In this document: in pieces, positions 1-6,361 of the stretch | Layout of the letters: each line of letters begins with the position of its first letter | How positions within the stretch are numbered: the stretch's first letter is position 1 | Source: JBBPYR01 sp038199755 | GTDB taxonomy: Bacteria > Chloroflexota > Ktedonobacteria > Ktedonobacterales > Ktedonobacteraceae | DNA length: 13,574 bases | Direction: 5' to 3' | Assembly: GCA_038199755.1 (NCBI GenBank) | Contig: JBBPYR010000064.1 | Span: 1 to 13,574 of the forward strand | Position numbers and translations under genes: made by a program | The notes under the pieces: model-generated | Told to the model about the DNA's origin: nothing | The model's input: only the letters and a program-made list of their open reading frames with translations | The model's database searches: none

Positions 1-204
1 ATGATGTCTCAACCTGAGACATTCCACCAATGAGAGAAGAGGGCGCGGGGTTACCGGCGTTGTCAAGCGGGGGGTGTGGACGTGGGGGGTTGTGACGATT
101 GATACACAGCCAGCCCCGGTTATCGCCCCACCACCCCCCTGACAAACGCCTTTCCACACCGCCCTCTTCTCTCATTGGTGGAATGTCTCAGGTTGAGACA
201 TCAT
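1..204. mobile_element. Foldback / MITE-like element with 45-bp perfect terminal inverted repeats
   Basis: Bases 1-45 and 160-204 are exact reverse complements. Each arm tip is itself a hairpin: ATGTCTCA, ACC, TGAGACAT, an 8-bp stem with a 3-nt loop. The inner part is also partly complementary: GGCGTTGTCA at 56-65 against TGACAAACGCC at 140-150, with one indel. The left half is G-rich on this strand and the right half C-rich, as expected for one long hairpin. No transposase or other ORF fits inside. The right end lies 9 bases from the stop codon of the secreted-protein gene read on the minus strand, so the folded RNA may act as its terminator. The element starts exactly at the window edge, so its left flank and any target-site duplication cannot be seen. 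A non-autonomous transposable element is the likely reading, but the parent IS family is not identified. Confidence 0.75.
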
Positions 205-213
205 GTCCAATGC

Positions 214-2160
214 TTATTTAACAGCAACTAGACTGATGCGGGTGCCCCAGTTACCTAGAGCCGTGCGGGTCTTATTGCAGCTAAACAGCGGAGATGACGC
301 GGTATTCTTGATGTACTGAGAGTATGAGCAGGTCTGTCCGATGTACTCTGAGGCAATCCAGACAGAGTTACCGACCGGTACCGCTGCACCATAGTCACCC
401 CAGCGTGGGCGAGGCACACTATTGGTGCCGAATATCTGATATTCGGTGAAACCATCCTGTGGGCCAGCTCCATCGGCAGCAATCGTGATCGAGCCAACGC
501 CGTTTTGTGCGTCAATTGGCGCATAGGCGGCACTTGGATAATTGTTCGGTCCGGTGAGTGTAAAGGCCATAACGCCCTTGCCACTTGAGGTAACGCCGAT
601 AGCTGGATAGATCAGGTTGGCATTTTTGCCACCGAGATATCCCTGCTTGACAACCTTAGAGGATACAGGATTGACTATGAACCATTCGATACCAGCCTCA
701 CCAACATTCTTGACGGTGACACTGGTGTCGAGCGCACCCCACAATTTGCCTGCGGCATATGTGACTTGCTGCATACGCGTGTCGTTGCTATCCAGTTGAC
801 CCTCAACTTCGGTGAATGGGTCTGCCCCACCAGCAACCAAGGTCGAACAGGCAGGCGTATTGAGGCAGGTTGCCAAAGGTACGTTGCCTTTTTTCTGGGT
901 GGCTTTTGCCGGAATGCTATATGGATTGACCGTGAGAACCGTATTTGTGAGTGTCAGTGATGAAGTTAGGCTATTGAGTGAGCCAGTGTTAGAGAGCGAC
1001 CAGACAATCAGGTCACGTGAGGAACCAATGCCGTTAGCTTCTTGTGCGGCGTCGGAACTCATGAAGTATTCTGTACCGTTCAGGTTTGTTGCATACTGGC
1101 TGTCAGGAGAGGTAGCGGGCCAGATGGTGAAGCCTGGGTTGACAGGGATACTAGCACCACCAGGGACGACACTGTTAATGGTATCGAACTGCACGACATT
1201 GATGGTTGGGTTGTTTGAAGCCAAAGCAAGTTTGGAGAAGGCATAGATCTGGGCCGCATGGAAGTTTGGTCCAAAGAAATCATACTCATTGGTGGTGATG
1301 TAGAAACCGTTGGCGTCAGCACCGATGTGCGGATAGTCGCCAAAGCAAGGGCCGGGACCAGTGCCAGTGCTGCATCCATGATTCGGGGTACCAGCAGTGC
1401 CGTCATCCTGAGCAGCAATAGAATAGACGGTCCATTTGCCTAATGGGTTTGATGTGTTGCTGACAGCAAGATCAAGGTGATTTGTGCCCAGAAAAGCACC
1501 CGTGGCTGGATCAACATCCAGGGTCAGCACATTGTGGAACCAGCGCTGCGTTGGTTTGTCATAATAGCAGCTTGGGTCTGTGATGAAGGGGCCAAAAACA
1601 CCAGTTGTGCGGTTAATGGCTGGCATATCGCCATAAAATTGGTTAAGAGCCATGGGGTCAGCTAGAGGGCTGCCTTGCGTATTGTAGACTCTTAATACAT
1701 CGTTTACCGTTTCCAGAACGTAGCCATTGCCAACACACAGGCCCTGGTCTGGTGGCTCCAAAGAGAACTGGTTGCCGTTACTTGCAAGGCGATTTTGGCG
1801 GAAGTTCAGGCCATCGAAGCTCCTGGTAAGGGAGGCTTTTGACGAGGACATGGTGCTTGCCTGAACGGATGGACTGGCGATCGCGGCCTTAACAGCGTTA
1901 TTTTTAATGACAGATTGACTCAAGCCCCTTGCGGCAGTATCGATCTCAGGAGTTTGCACTCCATCCTTGCCTGGTGCGGATGTCGTGGAGAAGGTGGTGG
2001 CACCACCGCTCTTGATCTGCCTGACAACCGGACTTCCGACTGGTGATGCAGCGGCATGAGTGCGCGTGATAGTAACCGTTACCAAGAGGCCGCTGATGAG
2101 GGCTGCGAGGCCAATCAGGGTGAGTGCCACGCTCAGCTTTGAGCGTCGGAAAAACTGCAT
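214..2160 (-). CDS. Secreted 648-residue protein, probable beta-propeller, function unknown
   Basis: The N-terminus has basic residues (RRSK, 5-8), a hydrophobic core at about 9-31 and an AAA-type cleavage region near 35-38, so the protein is exported. A low-complexity Ser/Ala/Thr linker follows to about 112. The main domain runs from about 115 to the end and carries recurring blade-like motifs: PPDQGLCVGNGYV (136-148), DPSCYYDKPTQRWF (195-208), CFGDYPHIGADANGFY (272-287), then RWGDYGAAV (586-594) and NWGTRIS (637-643). From memory, this layout (a 'PPD..VG...V..VN' start, a 'YD...RW' strand and 'GDYP..G.....Y.T.NE') recurs in uncharacterised secreted bacterial proteins, probably beta-propellers. 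Cysteines (142, 198, 263, 272, 432, 438, 611, 628) could form disulfides. No catalytic signature was recognised. It is a monocistronic gene on the minus strand with a weak ribosome-binding site (GAGAAACAGG) before the ATG at 2160. A Pho-box-like array lies about 240 bases upstream. Confidence 0.85.
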   Translation of the reverse strand: MQFFRRSKLSVALTLIGLAALISGLLVTVTITRTHAAASPVGSPVVRQIKSGGATTFSTTSAPGKDGVQTPEIDTAARGLSQSVIKNNAVKAAIASPSVQASTMSSSKASLTRSFDGLNFRQNRLASNGNQFSLEPPDQGLCVGNGYVLETVNDVLRVYNTQGSPLADPMALNQFYGDMPAINRTTGVFGPFITDPSCYYDKPTQRWFHNVLTLDVDPATGAFLGTNHLDLAVSNTSNPLGKWTVYSIAAQDDGTAGTPNHGCSTGTGPGPCFGDYPHIGADANGFYITTNEYDFFGPNFHAAQIYAFSKLALASNNPTINVVQFDTINSVVPGGASIPVNPGFTIWPATSPDSQYATNLNGTEYFMSSDAAQEANGIGSSRDLIVWSLSNTGSLNSLTSSLTLTNTVLTVNPYSIPAKATQKKGNVPLATCLNTPACSTLVAGGADPFTEVEGQLDSNDTRMQQVTYAAGKLWGALDTSVTVKNVGEAGIEWFIVNPVSSKVVKQGYLGGKNANLIYPAIGVTSSGKGVMAFTLTGPNNYPSAAYAPIDAQNGVGSITIAADGAGPQDGFTEYQIFGTNSVPRPRWGDYGAAVPVGNSVWIASEYIGQTCSYSQYIKNTASSPLFSCNKTRTALGNWGTRISLVAVK

Positions 2161-2482
2161 ACCTGTTTCTCACTTTCAAAGAGATAGGACATAAAAGAAT
2201 AAAGGGAGTGTCATATAGTTGAGAGATACAAAAATGTATTACAACTATCTGAAAATGGCGTATGTCTGGCTTGACCACATTCCGCTCCATCAAGAGCATG
2301 CGAACAAAGAGAGGAATCGCATCGGCAGATACTTTTAGATGTATCGAAATAGGGAATTTGGCCATTTCATACTATTCCCAATAGTACCTAACTGTGAAGT
2401 GTAAAGGAAGTGTAAAGGAGTTGAGAAGAGATTAAGAATGGGTTAAGATTTGACACTATTGGTTGTCACTTCGTTCCAAAAT
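2161..2482. other. Intergenic region between divergent secreted-protein and Nudix genes
   Basis: No credible gene lies here; the open frame covering 1946-2365 on the minus strand mostly overlaps the secreted-protein gene out of frame. The region is AT-rich and regulatory in character. It holds a 7-bp hairpin, TACTATT and AATAGTA around CCC (2370-2386), and the 11-bp-phased repeat array at 2396-2450. The minus-strand gene would have a leader of about 210 bases if transcription starts just after a TACTAT -10 at 2386-2381. No second, closer minus-strand promoter is convincing. Confidence 0.6.
2396..2450 (-). promoter_or_regulatory. 11-bp-phased direct repeat array, Pho-box-like response-regulator site
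   Basis: Read on the plus strand in 11-bp steps, the units are GAAGTGTAAAG, GAAGTGTAAAG, GAGTTGAGAAG, AGATTAAGAAT and GGGTTAAGATT. Units 1 and 2 are identical, and TTAAGA recurs exactly 11 bases apart (2432, 2443). On the minus strand the units give CTTAACC, CTTAATC, CTCAACT, TTTACAC and TTTACAC. OmpR/PhoB-type regulators bind direct repeats about 11 bp apart, and published Pho boxes use TTAACA- or CTTAACC-like units. On the minus strand a TACTAT -10 (2386-2381) lies about 12 bases beyond the last unit, a layout typical of PhoB-type activation. The target would be the secreted-protein gene; regulation of the Nudix gene is also possible. The repeats are seen; the regulator is inferred. Confidence 0.5.
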
Positions 2483-2511
2483 TTTTACGCTGGCGCGAAA
2501 TATGCTATGAT
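2483..2511 (+). promoter_or_regulatory. Probable extended -10 promoter for the Nudix gene
   Basis: TGCTATGAT at 2503-2511 is an extended -10 element. The -35 is weak (TTTTAC, 2483-2488) at 17-bp spacing. Transcription would start near 2518, giving a short leader before the ATG at 2546. Because the promoter lies inside the longest open frame, it rules out the TTG start at 2450. Confidence 0.55.
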
Positions 2512-2545
2512 GATGTGTATTCTGCATAGAAGAGGGATGTGCCGT

Positions 2546-3073
2546 ATGTCACAGTCAGAGCCGCCTTTAGAGCGGGTGAAAGCGAAACGTCTATTGAGTA
2601 TTGGTGCGGGAGCGGTCGTGGTGCATGAGGATAAAGTGTTGCTGGTGCGCTCTATTTATGGCGTGACGAAGGGTCGCTATCTGTTGCCCGCGGGCCGTGT
2701 GAATGTAGGGGAGACGCCCGACGCGGCGGCGGTGCGCGAGACCTTGGAAGAAACGAACCTGCACGTGGAGATCGAGGGGTTACTTGGTGTGCGTCTGTGG
2801 ATTATGGCGAGTGAAGAAAACAATTATTTTTTTATGTTTCGGGCAAAATTGCTTTCCCCTATTCATGATCTGCGTCCCCATCTGGAGGAGGTGGATGATG
2901 CCCGTTTCTTCTCGCGAGCGGAGTTGGCCGCGCTGGATGAGCACAATACGTGGTTGGGGCTGATAGCCACGGCCTTTAAGGGATTGGATGCGAACGCCGT
3001 GCTCTGGCCCAATCATGCCGATTTGCAAGATACTTCTGTGGATATGCCTGATCACTGGCGCATGTGGATGTAG
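2546..3073 (+). CDS. Nudix hydrolase
   Basis: This is a 175-residue protein of the Nudix superfamily, which hydrolyses nucleoside diphosphates linked to another moiety using divalent metal. The Nudix box spans residues 50-72, with G50, E56, R64, E65, E68 and E69 in the expected register. Two positions deviate from consensus: T66 where a large aliphatic residue is usual, and N71 in place of Gly. The preceding strand-rich segment (SIGAGAVVVHEDKVLLVR, 18-35) is the typical fold entry. Substrate cannot be read from sequence; ADP-ribose, NADH, an oxidised nucleotide or other compounds are all possible. The start chosen is the ATG at 2546 because AGAAGAGGG lies 9 bases upstream. The ATG at 2537 abuts that site, and the TTG at 2450 precedes the promoter. 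The gene stands alone and converges on fumC across a shared terminator. Confidence 0.9.
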   Translation: MSQSEPPLERVKAKRLLSIGAGAVVVHEDKVLLVRSIYGVTKGRYLLPAGRVNVGETPDAAAVRETLEETNLHVEIEGLLGVRLWIMASEENNYFFMFRAKLLSPIHDLRPHLEEVDDARFFSRAELAALDEHNTWLGLIATAFKGLDANAVLWPNHADLQDTSVDMPDHWRMWM

Positions 3074-3088
3074 GTGGGCGGGTAAAAC

Positions 3089-3134
3089 CCAGACCAGGGC
3101 ATGATTTGCATGTGCATACCATGCCCTGGTCTGG
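3089..3134. terminator. Bidirectional terminator between Nudix gene and fumC
   Basis: A perfect 15-bp stem (3089-3103 with 3120-3134) encloses a 16-base loop. It is followed by TTTCTT on the plus strand and, read on the minus strand, by a TTTT run (AAAA at 3084-3087). It sits between two convergent stops (3073 and 3139), so it can end both transcripts. Confidence 0.85.
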
Positions 3135-3138
3135 TTTC

Positions 3139-4557
3139 TTATCCTCCGGCTGGTCCTCCGTCGAGGCCGGGTTTGGTCATGCTGGCGGGATCGAGGATGC
3201 GATCCAGGTCCTCTTCGCTCAGATTCGTCTTTTCGCGGGCAACTTCGCGGATGGTTTTGCCTGTTTTGTGGGCTTCCTTGGAGATGCTGGCGGCGGCATC
3301 GTAGCCGATAACGGGTGCCAACGAGGTGCAGATTGCCAAGCCGCGTTCGACCATCTCTGGCCCTTTGCTGGTGGCTTGTATGCCCTTGATGCATTGCTCG
3401 GTAAAATTGTGTGCGACGGCGGCGAGCAAGCTGACCGATTGCAGCAGGTTGTAGGCGGTGACGGGCATCATGACGTTGATCTCGAAGTTGCCCGACTGTC
3501 CGGCGACGGTGATGGTGGTGTGATTGCCCATCACCTGGGCGCAGGCCATGCAGACCGATTCGGCGATGACGGGATTTACCTTGCCGGGCATGATGGAACT
3601 GCCGGGCTGCACGGCAGGTAGCTCGATCTCGCCGATGCCTGCACGTGGGCCGGAGCCAAGCCAGCGTATATCGTTAGCTATTTTCATCAGGCTCACGGCA
3701 AGTGTGTTGAGCGAGCCGCTGGCCTCGACGATATTGTCCAGTGTGTTCTGGGCCTGGAAGTGGTTGCTGGTCTCGTGTACATTGATACTGTTCATGGTCG
3801 AGAGTCGCTGACAAACCTCGGTGGCGAATGCAGGATGTGTGTTGATGCCTGTGCCGACGGCGGTGCCACCAAGCGCGACCTCAGATAGTTCTTGTTGGGC
3901 ATGACGCATACGGGCTATGCCGCGTTCGATCTGGCCCGCGTAGCCTTGAAACTCTTGCCCAAGACGAATGGGGGTTGCGTCTTGCAGGTGGGTGCGTCCG
4001 GTTTTGATGATGGGCATGAATGCCGCGGCTTTTTCTTCCAGTGCTTGTTGTAGACCGTGCAGTGCTGGCAGCAGGTCTTGTTCGATGCTGACGAGGGCCG
4101 CGAGGTGCATGGCTGTGGGAATGACATCGTTAGAGGATTGCCCAAAGTTGACATGATCGTTGGGATGGACCTTATGTAAGCCGAGGGAGCCTCCGAGCAG
4201 TTCGCTGGCACGATTGGCGATGACCTCGTTCGCATTCATATTGGTAGAGGTACCTGAGCCGGTCTGGAAAATGTCGAGCACAAAATGGGTATCGAGCTTT
4301 CCGTCAATGACATCTTGCGCGGCACGGACAATTGCCTCGGCGATCTGCGGGTCAACGGTGCCGAGGGCCGCGTTGGTTTGTGCGGCTGCCTGCTTGATTT
4401 GTCCCAGTGCGCGAATAAATTGGCGCGGGAAACGTAGGTCGCTAATAGGGAAGTTGAGTACGGCGCGCTGTGTGCTGGCACCGTAGTAGGCGTTTATGGG
4501 AACCTGCATCTCGCCCATAGAGTCGCGTTCGATGCGGGTTTCTTCGGTTTGTTGCAT
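3139..4557 (-). CDS. fumC: Fumarate hydratase class II
   Basis: Catalyses reversible hydration of fumarate to L-malate in the TCA cycle; it is a cytoplasmic, iron-free homotetramer. The 472 residues match the family's usual length of about 460-470. The family signature GSSIMPGKVNP is at 319-329; its mobile loop serine is S320 or S321 and the catalytic histidine is H190 in GRTHLQDATP. TGSGTSTNMNANEV (99-112) and HPNDHVNFGQSSND (131-144) are further conserved blocks, and the C-terminal fumarase domain ends near 465. 'MPGKVNP', not 'MPAKVNP', and NMNANEV, not NMNTNEV, favour fumarase over aspartase. The start is the ATG at 4557, because GAGGAGAG ends 8 bases before it; an in-frame ATG at 4575 overlaps that site. 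The gene is monocistronic with its own extended -10, divergent from the DUF402 gene. The Gly/Pro tail (GLDGGPAGG) after the last domain is unusual but harmless. Confidence 0.97.
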   Translation of the reverse strand: MQQTEETRIERDSMGEMQVPINAYYGASTQRAVLNFPISDLRFPRQFIRALGQIKQAAAQTNAALGTVDPQIAEAIVRAAQDVIDGKLDTHFVLDIFQTGSGTSTNMNANEVIANRASELLGGSLGLHKVHPNDHVNFGQSSNDVIPTAMHLAALVSIEQDLLPALHGLQQALEEKAAAFMPIIKTGRTHLQDATPIRLGQEFQGYAGQIERGIARMRHAQQELSEVALGGTAVGTGINTHPAFATEVCQRLSTMNSINVHETSNHFQAQNTLDNIVEASGSLNTLAVSLMKIANDIRWLGSGPRAGIGEIELPAVQPGSSIMPGKVNPVIAESVCMACAQVMGNHTTITVAGQSGNFEINVMMPVTAYNLLQSVSLLAAVAHNFTEQCIKGIQATSKGPEMVERGLAICTSLAPVIGYDAAASISKEAHKTGKTIREVAREKTNLSEEDLDRILDPASMTKPGLDGGPAGG

Positions 4558-4598
4558 GATGTGTACTCTCCTCATCGAGTAGGTATTTATTCATCTAT

Positions 4599-4607
4599 AG
4601 TATACCA
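4599..4607 (-). promoter_or_regulatory. Extended -10 element for fumC
   Basis: Minus-strand TGGTATACT is an extended -10. No good -35 lies 16-18 bases further upstream. Transcription would start near 4592 and give a leader of about 35 bases containing the GAGGAGAG ribosome-binding site. Confidence 0.5.
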
Positions 4608-4629
4608 CTGCTCATTCGTGGCTGCGTGC

Positions 4630-4658
4630 TTGTCTCTCTTGTAATCATCGGATATAAT
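4630..4658 (+). promoter_or_regulatory. Sigma-70-type promoter for the DUF402 gene
   Basis: TTGTCT (4630-4635), a 17-bp spacer and a consensus TATAAT (4653-4658) lie about 48 bases before the ATG at 4707. It is arranged back to back with the fumC promoter. Confidence 0.7.
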
Positions 4659-4706
4659 CCTAGTGCGTAGGCACGATGGCTGTTTACTGAGAGAGGATTT
4701 GAGCAG

Positions 4707-5261
4707 ATGTTACTCGAGGCGAATATTCGGAAGATGCTGGTAAGCGGCGATCAATGGGCGTCATGGGGCGGCTACCATATTCCGGTGAGTGAGCAGTATT
4801 TTGTCGTCTGGACTCCGGCGGGCACAGACATGCATTGGAGGCCGGGGACCTGGGTTTCACAGAAACATCAATTAAGCTACTTTTGGCCCAATGAGTGGTT
4901 TACGATTCATATCGGTTATGATAGAACTGGAAATTTTGTCAGTGGCTACTGTGATGTTGTGTTGCCCAGTGCTGAGTATACGAATAGCGCGCAAGAGCTG
5001 ATCTATACTGATCTGTATATTGATGTGGTGGTGCGCGAAGATTATAGCGTGTATACGAAAGATCACGAAGTGTTTGATCGTGCGGCCAAGCATTATCCGG
5101 TGGTTGAGGAGGCACGCAAAAAATCCTTTGAGGTGCTTAATTGGTTAGAGATGCAGGCGAAGGCTTGGACCGGCCCCTTTGCCCATATGCCACGGAGGTT
5201 GTCTCGCACCGATTTTGAGTTGCTGAATCCAGAAGAGGCGGCTTCACTATTACGTCCATGA
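4707..5261 (+). CDS. DUF402 domain protein (FomD / nucleotide phosphatase-like fold)
   Basis: A 184-residue cytoplasmic protein with the DUF402 fold. The conserved core runs from about 56 to 130: FWPNEWFTIHIGYD, then GYCDVVLP (80-87), the acidic metal-site motif YTDLYIDVVV (100-109), and KDHEVFDRA (118-126). Known members include FomD, which hydrolyses a nucleotidyl-phosphonate in fosfomycin biosynthesis, and Gram-positive nucleoside tri/diphosphatases. These use the paired aspartates (here D102 and D106) and a later acidic residue (probably D119 or E121) to bind metal. A phosphohydrolase role is therefore plausible, but the substrate is unknown; no fosfomycin genes are nearby. The ribosome-binding site GAGAGGA lies 9-10 bases upstream. 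A broken small gene begins 9 bases after the stop, preceded by its own GAGGGA, suggesting a former two-gene operon. Confidence 0.8.
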   Translation: MLLEANIRKMLVSGDQWASWGGYHIPVSEQYFVVWTPAGTDMHWRPGTWVSQKHQLSYFWPNEWFTIHIGYDRTGNFVSGYCDVVLPSAEYTNSAQELIYTDLYIDVVVREDYSVYTKDHEVFDRAAKHYPVVEEARKKSFEVLNWLEMQAKAWTGPFAHMPRRLSRTDFELLNPEEAASLLRP

Positions 5262-5270
5262 GGGATAGAG

Positions 5271-5504
5271 ATGCTTCCAGAAGAATTACAAGCACAGCTT
5301 GTGTACTATGGCATTGTTGATTATGGTGAAGTGGCCTGCGCGAGGGGTTGGAGGCGCGGGTAACGACGTTTACGCTGATCAAACTTGCGGAATGGTGCGC
5401 GCCGCTGGAAGTGCCGCTATCGCCTGATGATGGGCGATACGTTTTACGATGCACAAAGTGTGGCCGAGGCGTATGCCCTCGCATTGTTGGCAAGCATGAT
5501 GTGA
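5271..5504 (+). pseudogene. Small gene with two compensating frameshifts
   Basis: GAGGGA at 5260-5265 precedes an ATG at 5271. The frame reads MLPEELQAQLVYYGIVDYGE and stops at 5363. Sensible protein continues in the next frame (REGLEARVTTFTLIKLAEW, from 5339, through LEVPLSPD). It then returns to the first frame at 5427 (MMGDTFYDAQSVAEAYALAL) and ends at TGA 5502-5504. The composite is 234 bases, an exact multiple of three, coding for about 77 residues. Two single-base indels of opposite sign would explain this, one near 5337-5347 and one near 5423-5430. The result looks like an intact helical small protein, so this is either a decayed gene or a pair of sequencing errors. The family is not recognised. 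It follows the DUF402 gene by 9 bases and was probably co-transcribed with it. Confidence 0.55.
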
Positions 5505-5698
5505 TTTTCCTCTACCGATTTTCTGCTGTTTGTTCCCATTTCGCGTTATGAGTCGTTAACTATAATGTAAGGGAAAAATGAGATGGCAAGAGAGGCGAGG
5601 GGAAACGCGGCTCTTGTGCTTGCCTTACACTCTATCCCGCGAATAATATATAAGCTATAACGCTGGCGAAAGTCAGATTGAAAGGAAACCATTTCTTT
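5505..5698 (+). promoter_or_regulatory. panD upstream region with candidate promoters
   Basis: Two candidate promoters are present. One is a consensus TATAAT at 5561-5566 with no clear -35. The other is TTGCCT (5620-5625) with an AT-rich -10 (TAATAT, 5644-5649) at 18-bp spacing. Between them a 25-codon ORF (5583-5660), starting MAREARGNAALV, follows AAGGG with about 9-base spacing, and a GGCAAG/CTTGCC hairpin could form in its RNA. A leader peptide is possible but unproven. Confidence 0.35.
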
Positions 5699-6139
5699 AT
5701 GTTGCGTACAATGTGCAAAGGGAAAATTCATCGCGCCACCGTCACCCAGGCTAACCTCAACTATATTGGTAGCATCACGATCGATCAGGACTTGCTGGAT
5801 GCTGCCAACATTTATCCCTATGAAAAGGTGCAGGTGGTGAATATCAATAATGGTGCTCGTCTGGAAACCTATACCATCGCTGGTGCCCGTGGCTCCGGTG
5901 TGATCTGCCTGAATGGGGCGGCGGCTCGCTTGACCTCGGAAGGCGATATTGTGATTATTATTAGTTATGGCCAATATGACGAGCAAGAGATTCGCGCCTT
6001 GGTGCCGCAGATCGTGTTCGTTGATGAGAATAATCAGTTGACGGAGAAGAAGGATGTGCCGTTAATTGAGATGTTGCCCGCGTCCGATCTCGATCTGGAC
6101 ATGGTGGACTCGCTTGAAGCCGAAATGATGTACTCCTAA
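5699..6139 (+). CDS. panD: Aspartate 1-decarboxylase (pyruvoyl-dependent)
   Basis: Converts L-aspartate to beta-alanine for pantothenate and coenzyme A synthesis. The proenzyme self-cleaves between Gly24 and Ser25 (YIGSITID) to make the pyruvoyl cofactor, and both residues are in canonical positions. Other known functional residues also match the E. coli numbering: K9, R54, Y58 and N72 with the NGAAA loop. This alignment fixes the start at the ATG at 5699, giving MLRTMCKGK, with AAAGGA 12 bases upstream; the TTG at 5678 is rejected. The protein is 146 residues, about 20 longer than the E. coli enzyme (126). The extra C-terminal tail (about 125-146) is acidic and Met/Leu-rich (LEMLPASDLDLDMVDS-like). 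panB and panC are not in the window, so the gene is separated from its pathway partners here. Confidence 0.96.
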   Translation: MLRTMCKGKIHRATVTQANLNYIGSITIDQDLLDAANIYPYEKVQVVNINNGARLETYTIAGARGSGVICLNGAAARLTSEGDIVIIISYGQYDEQEIRALVPQIVFVDENNQLTEKKDVPLIEMLPASDLDLDMVDSLEAEMMYS

Positions 6140-6361
6140 TAGTACCGTAGCATTTCATTCAGCCTGTACGGTTGGGTGAATTTCTACGCACCCCCTCCCT
6201 ACCAAACGTTTGTAAGTCTCCTCTCTTCCCCCTCTCCCGAATTCTTCCAATTCCTAACTCCTCCATGTCTACTTATAACTCTTCTGCGCGCCTGCAGCCC
6301 TTAATCCCTTGCTCAAGTAGTGAAAACAAGGTAATATAGAGACGAGAAAGGGGGCCATACT
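6140..6361. other. Intergenic region with a long pyrimidine-rich tract
   Basis: No gene is seen. Roughly 6182-6285 is strongly pyrimidine-biased on the plus strand (runs such as CTCCTCTCTTCCCCCTCTCCC), unlike its surroundings. A 6-bp ACCGTA/TACGGT stem (about 6144-6172) follows the panD stop but lacks a U-run, so it is a poor terminator. A candidate promoter for the downstream pair is listed separately. Confidence 0.5.
6309..6337 (+). promoter_or_regulatory. Candidate promoter for the Uma2-recX pair
   Basis: TTGCTC (6309-6314), a 17-bp spacer and TAATAT (6332-6337) lie 24 bases before the ATG at 6362. Each hexamer has only moderate consensus match. Confidence 0.4.

Noticed and set aside
1946..2365. 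139-residue minus-strand ORF
   Set aside because: Mostly overlaps the start of the secreted-protein gene in another frame, with no ribosome-binding site or domain.
2450..2478. TTGACA at 2450 as the Nudix -35
   Set aside because: No -10 hexamer lies 16-18 bases downstream.
2450..2545. Longer Nudix reading frame from TTG at 2450
   Set aside because: The extended -10 at 2503-2511 and the ribosome-binding site at 2528-2536 lie inside it; the added 32 residues are not Nudix-like.
2780..3394. 204-residue minus-strand ORF across the Nudix and fumC genes
   Set aside because: Arg/His-rich out-of-frame shadow of two well-supported genes, spanning their terminator.
3064..3621. 185-residue plus-strand ORF opposite fumC
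   Set aside because: Antisense shadow of a conserved enzyme; Gly/Ala/Asp-rich composition comes from complementary fumC codons.
3139..4557. Aspartate ammonia-lyase instead of fumarase
   Set aside because: The signature reads GSSIMPGKVNP and NMNANEV as in fumarases, not the aspartase variants.
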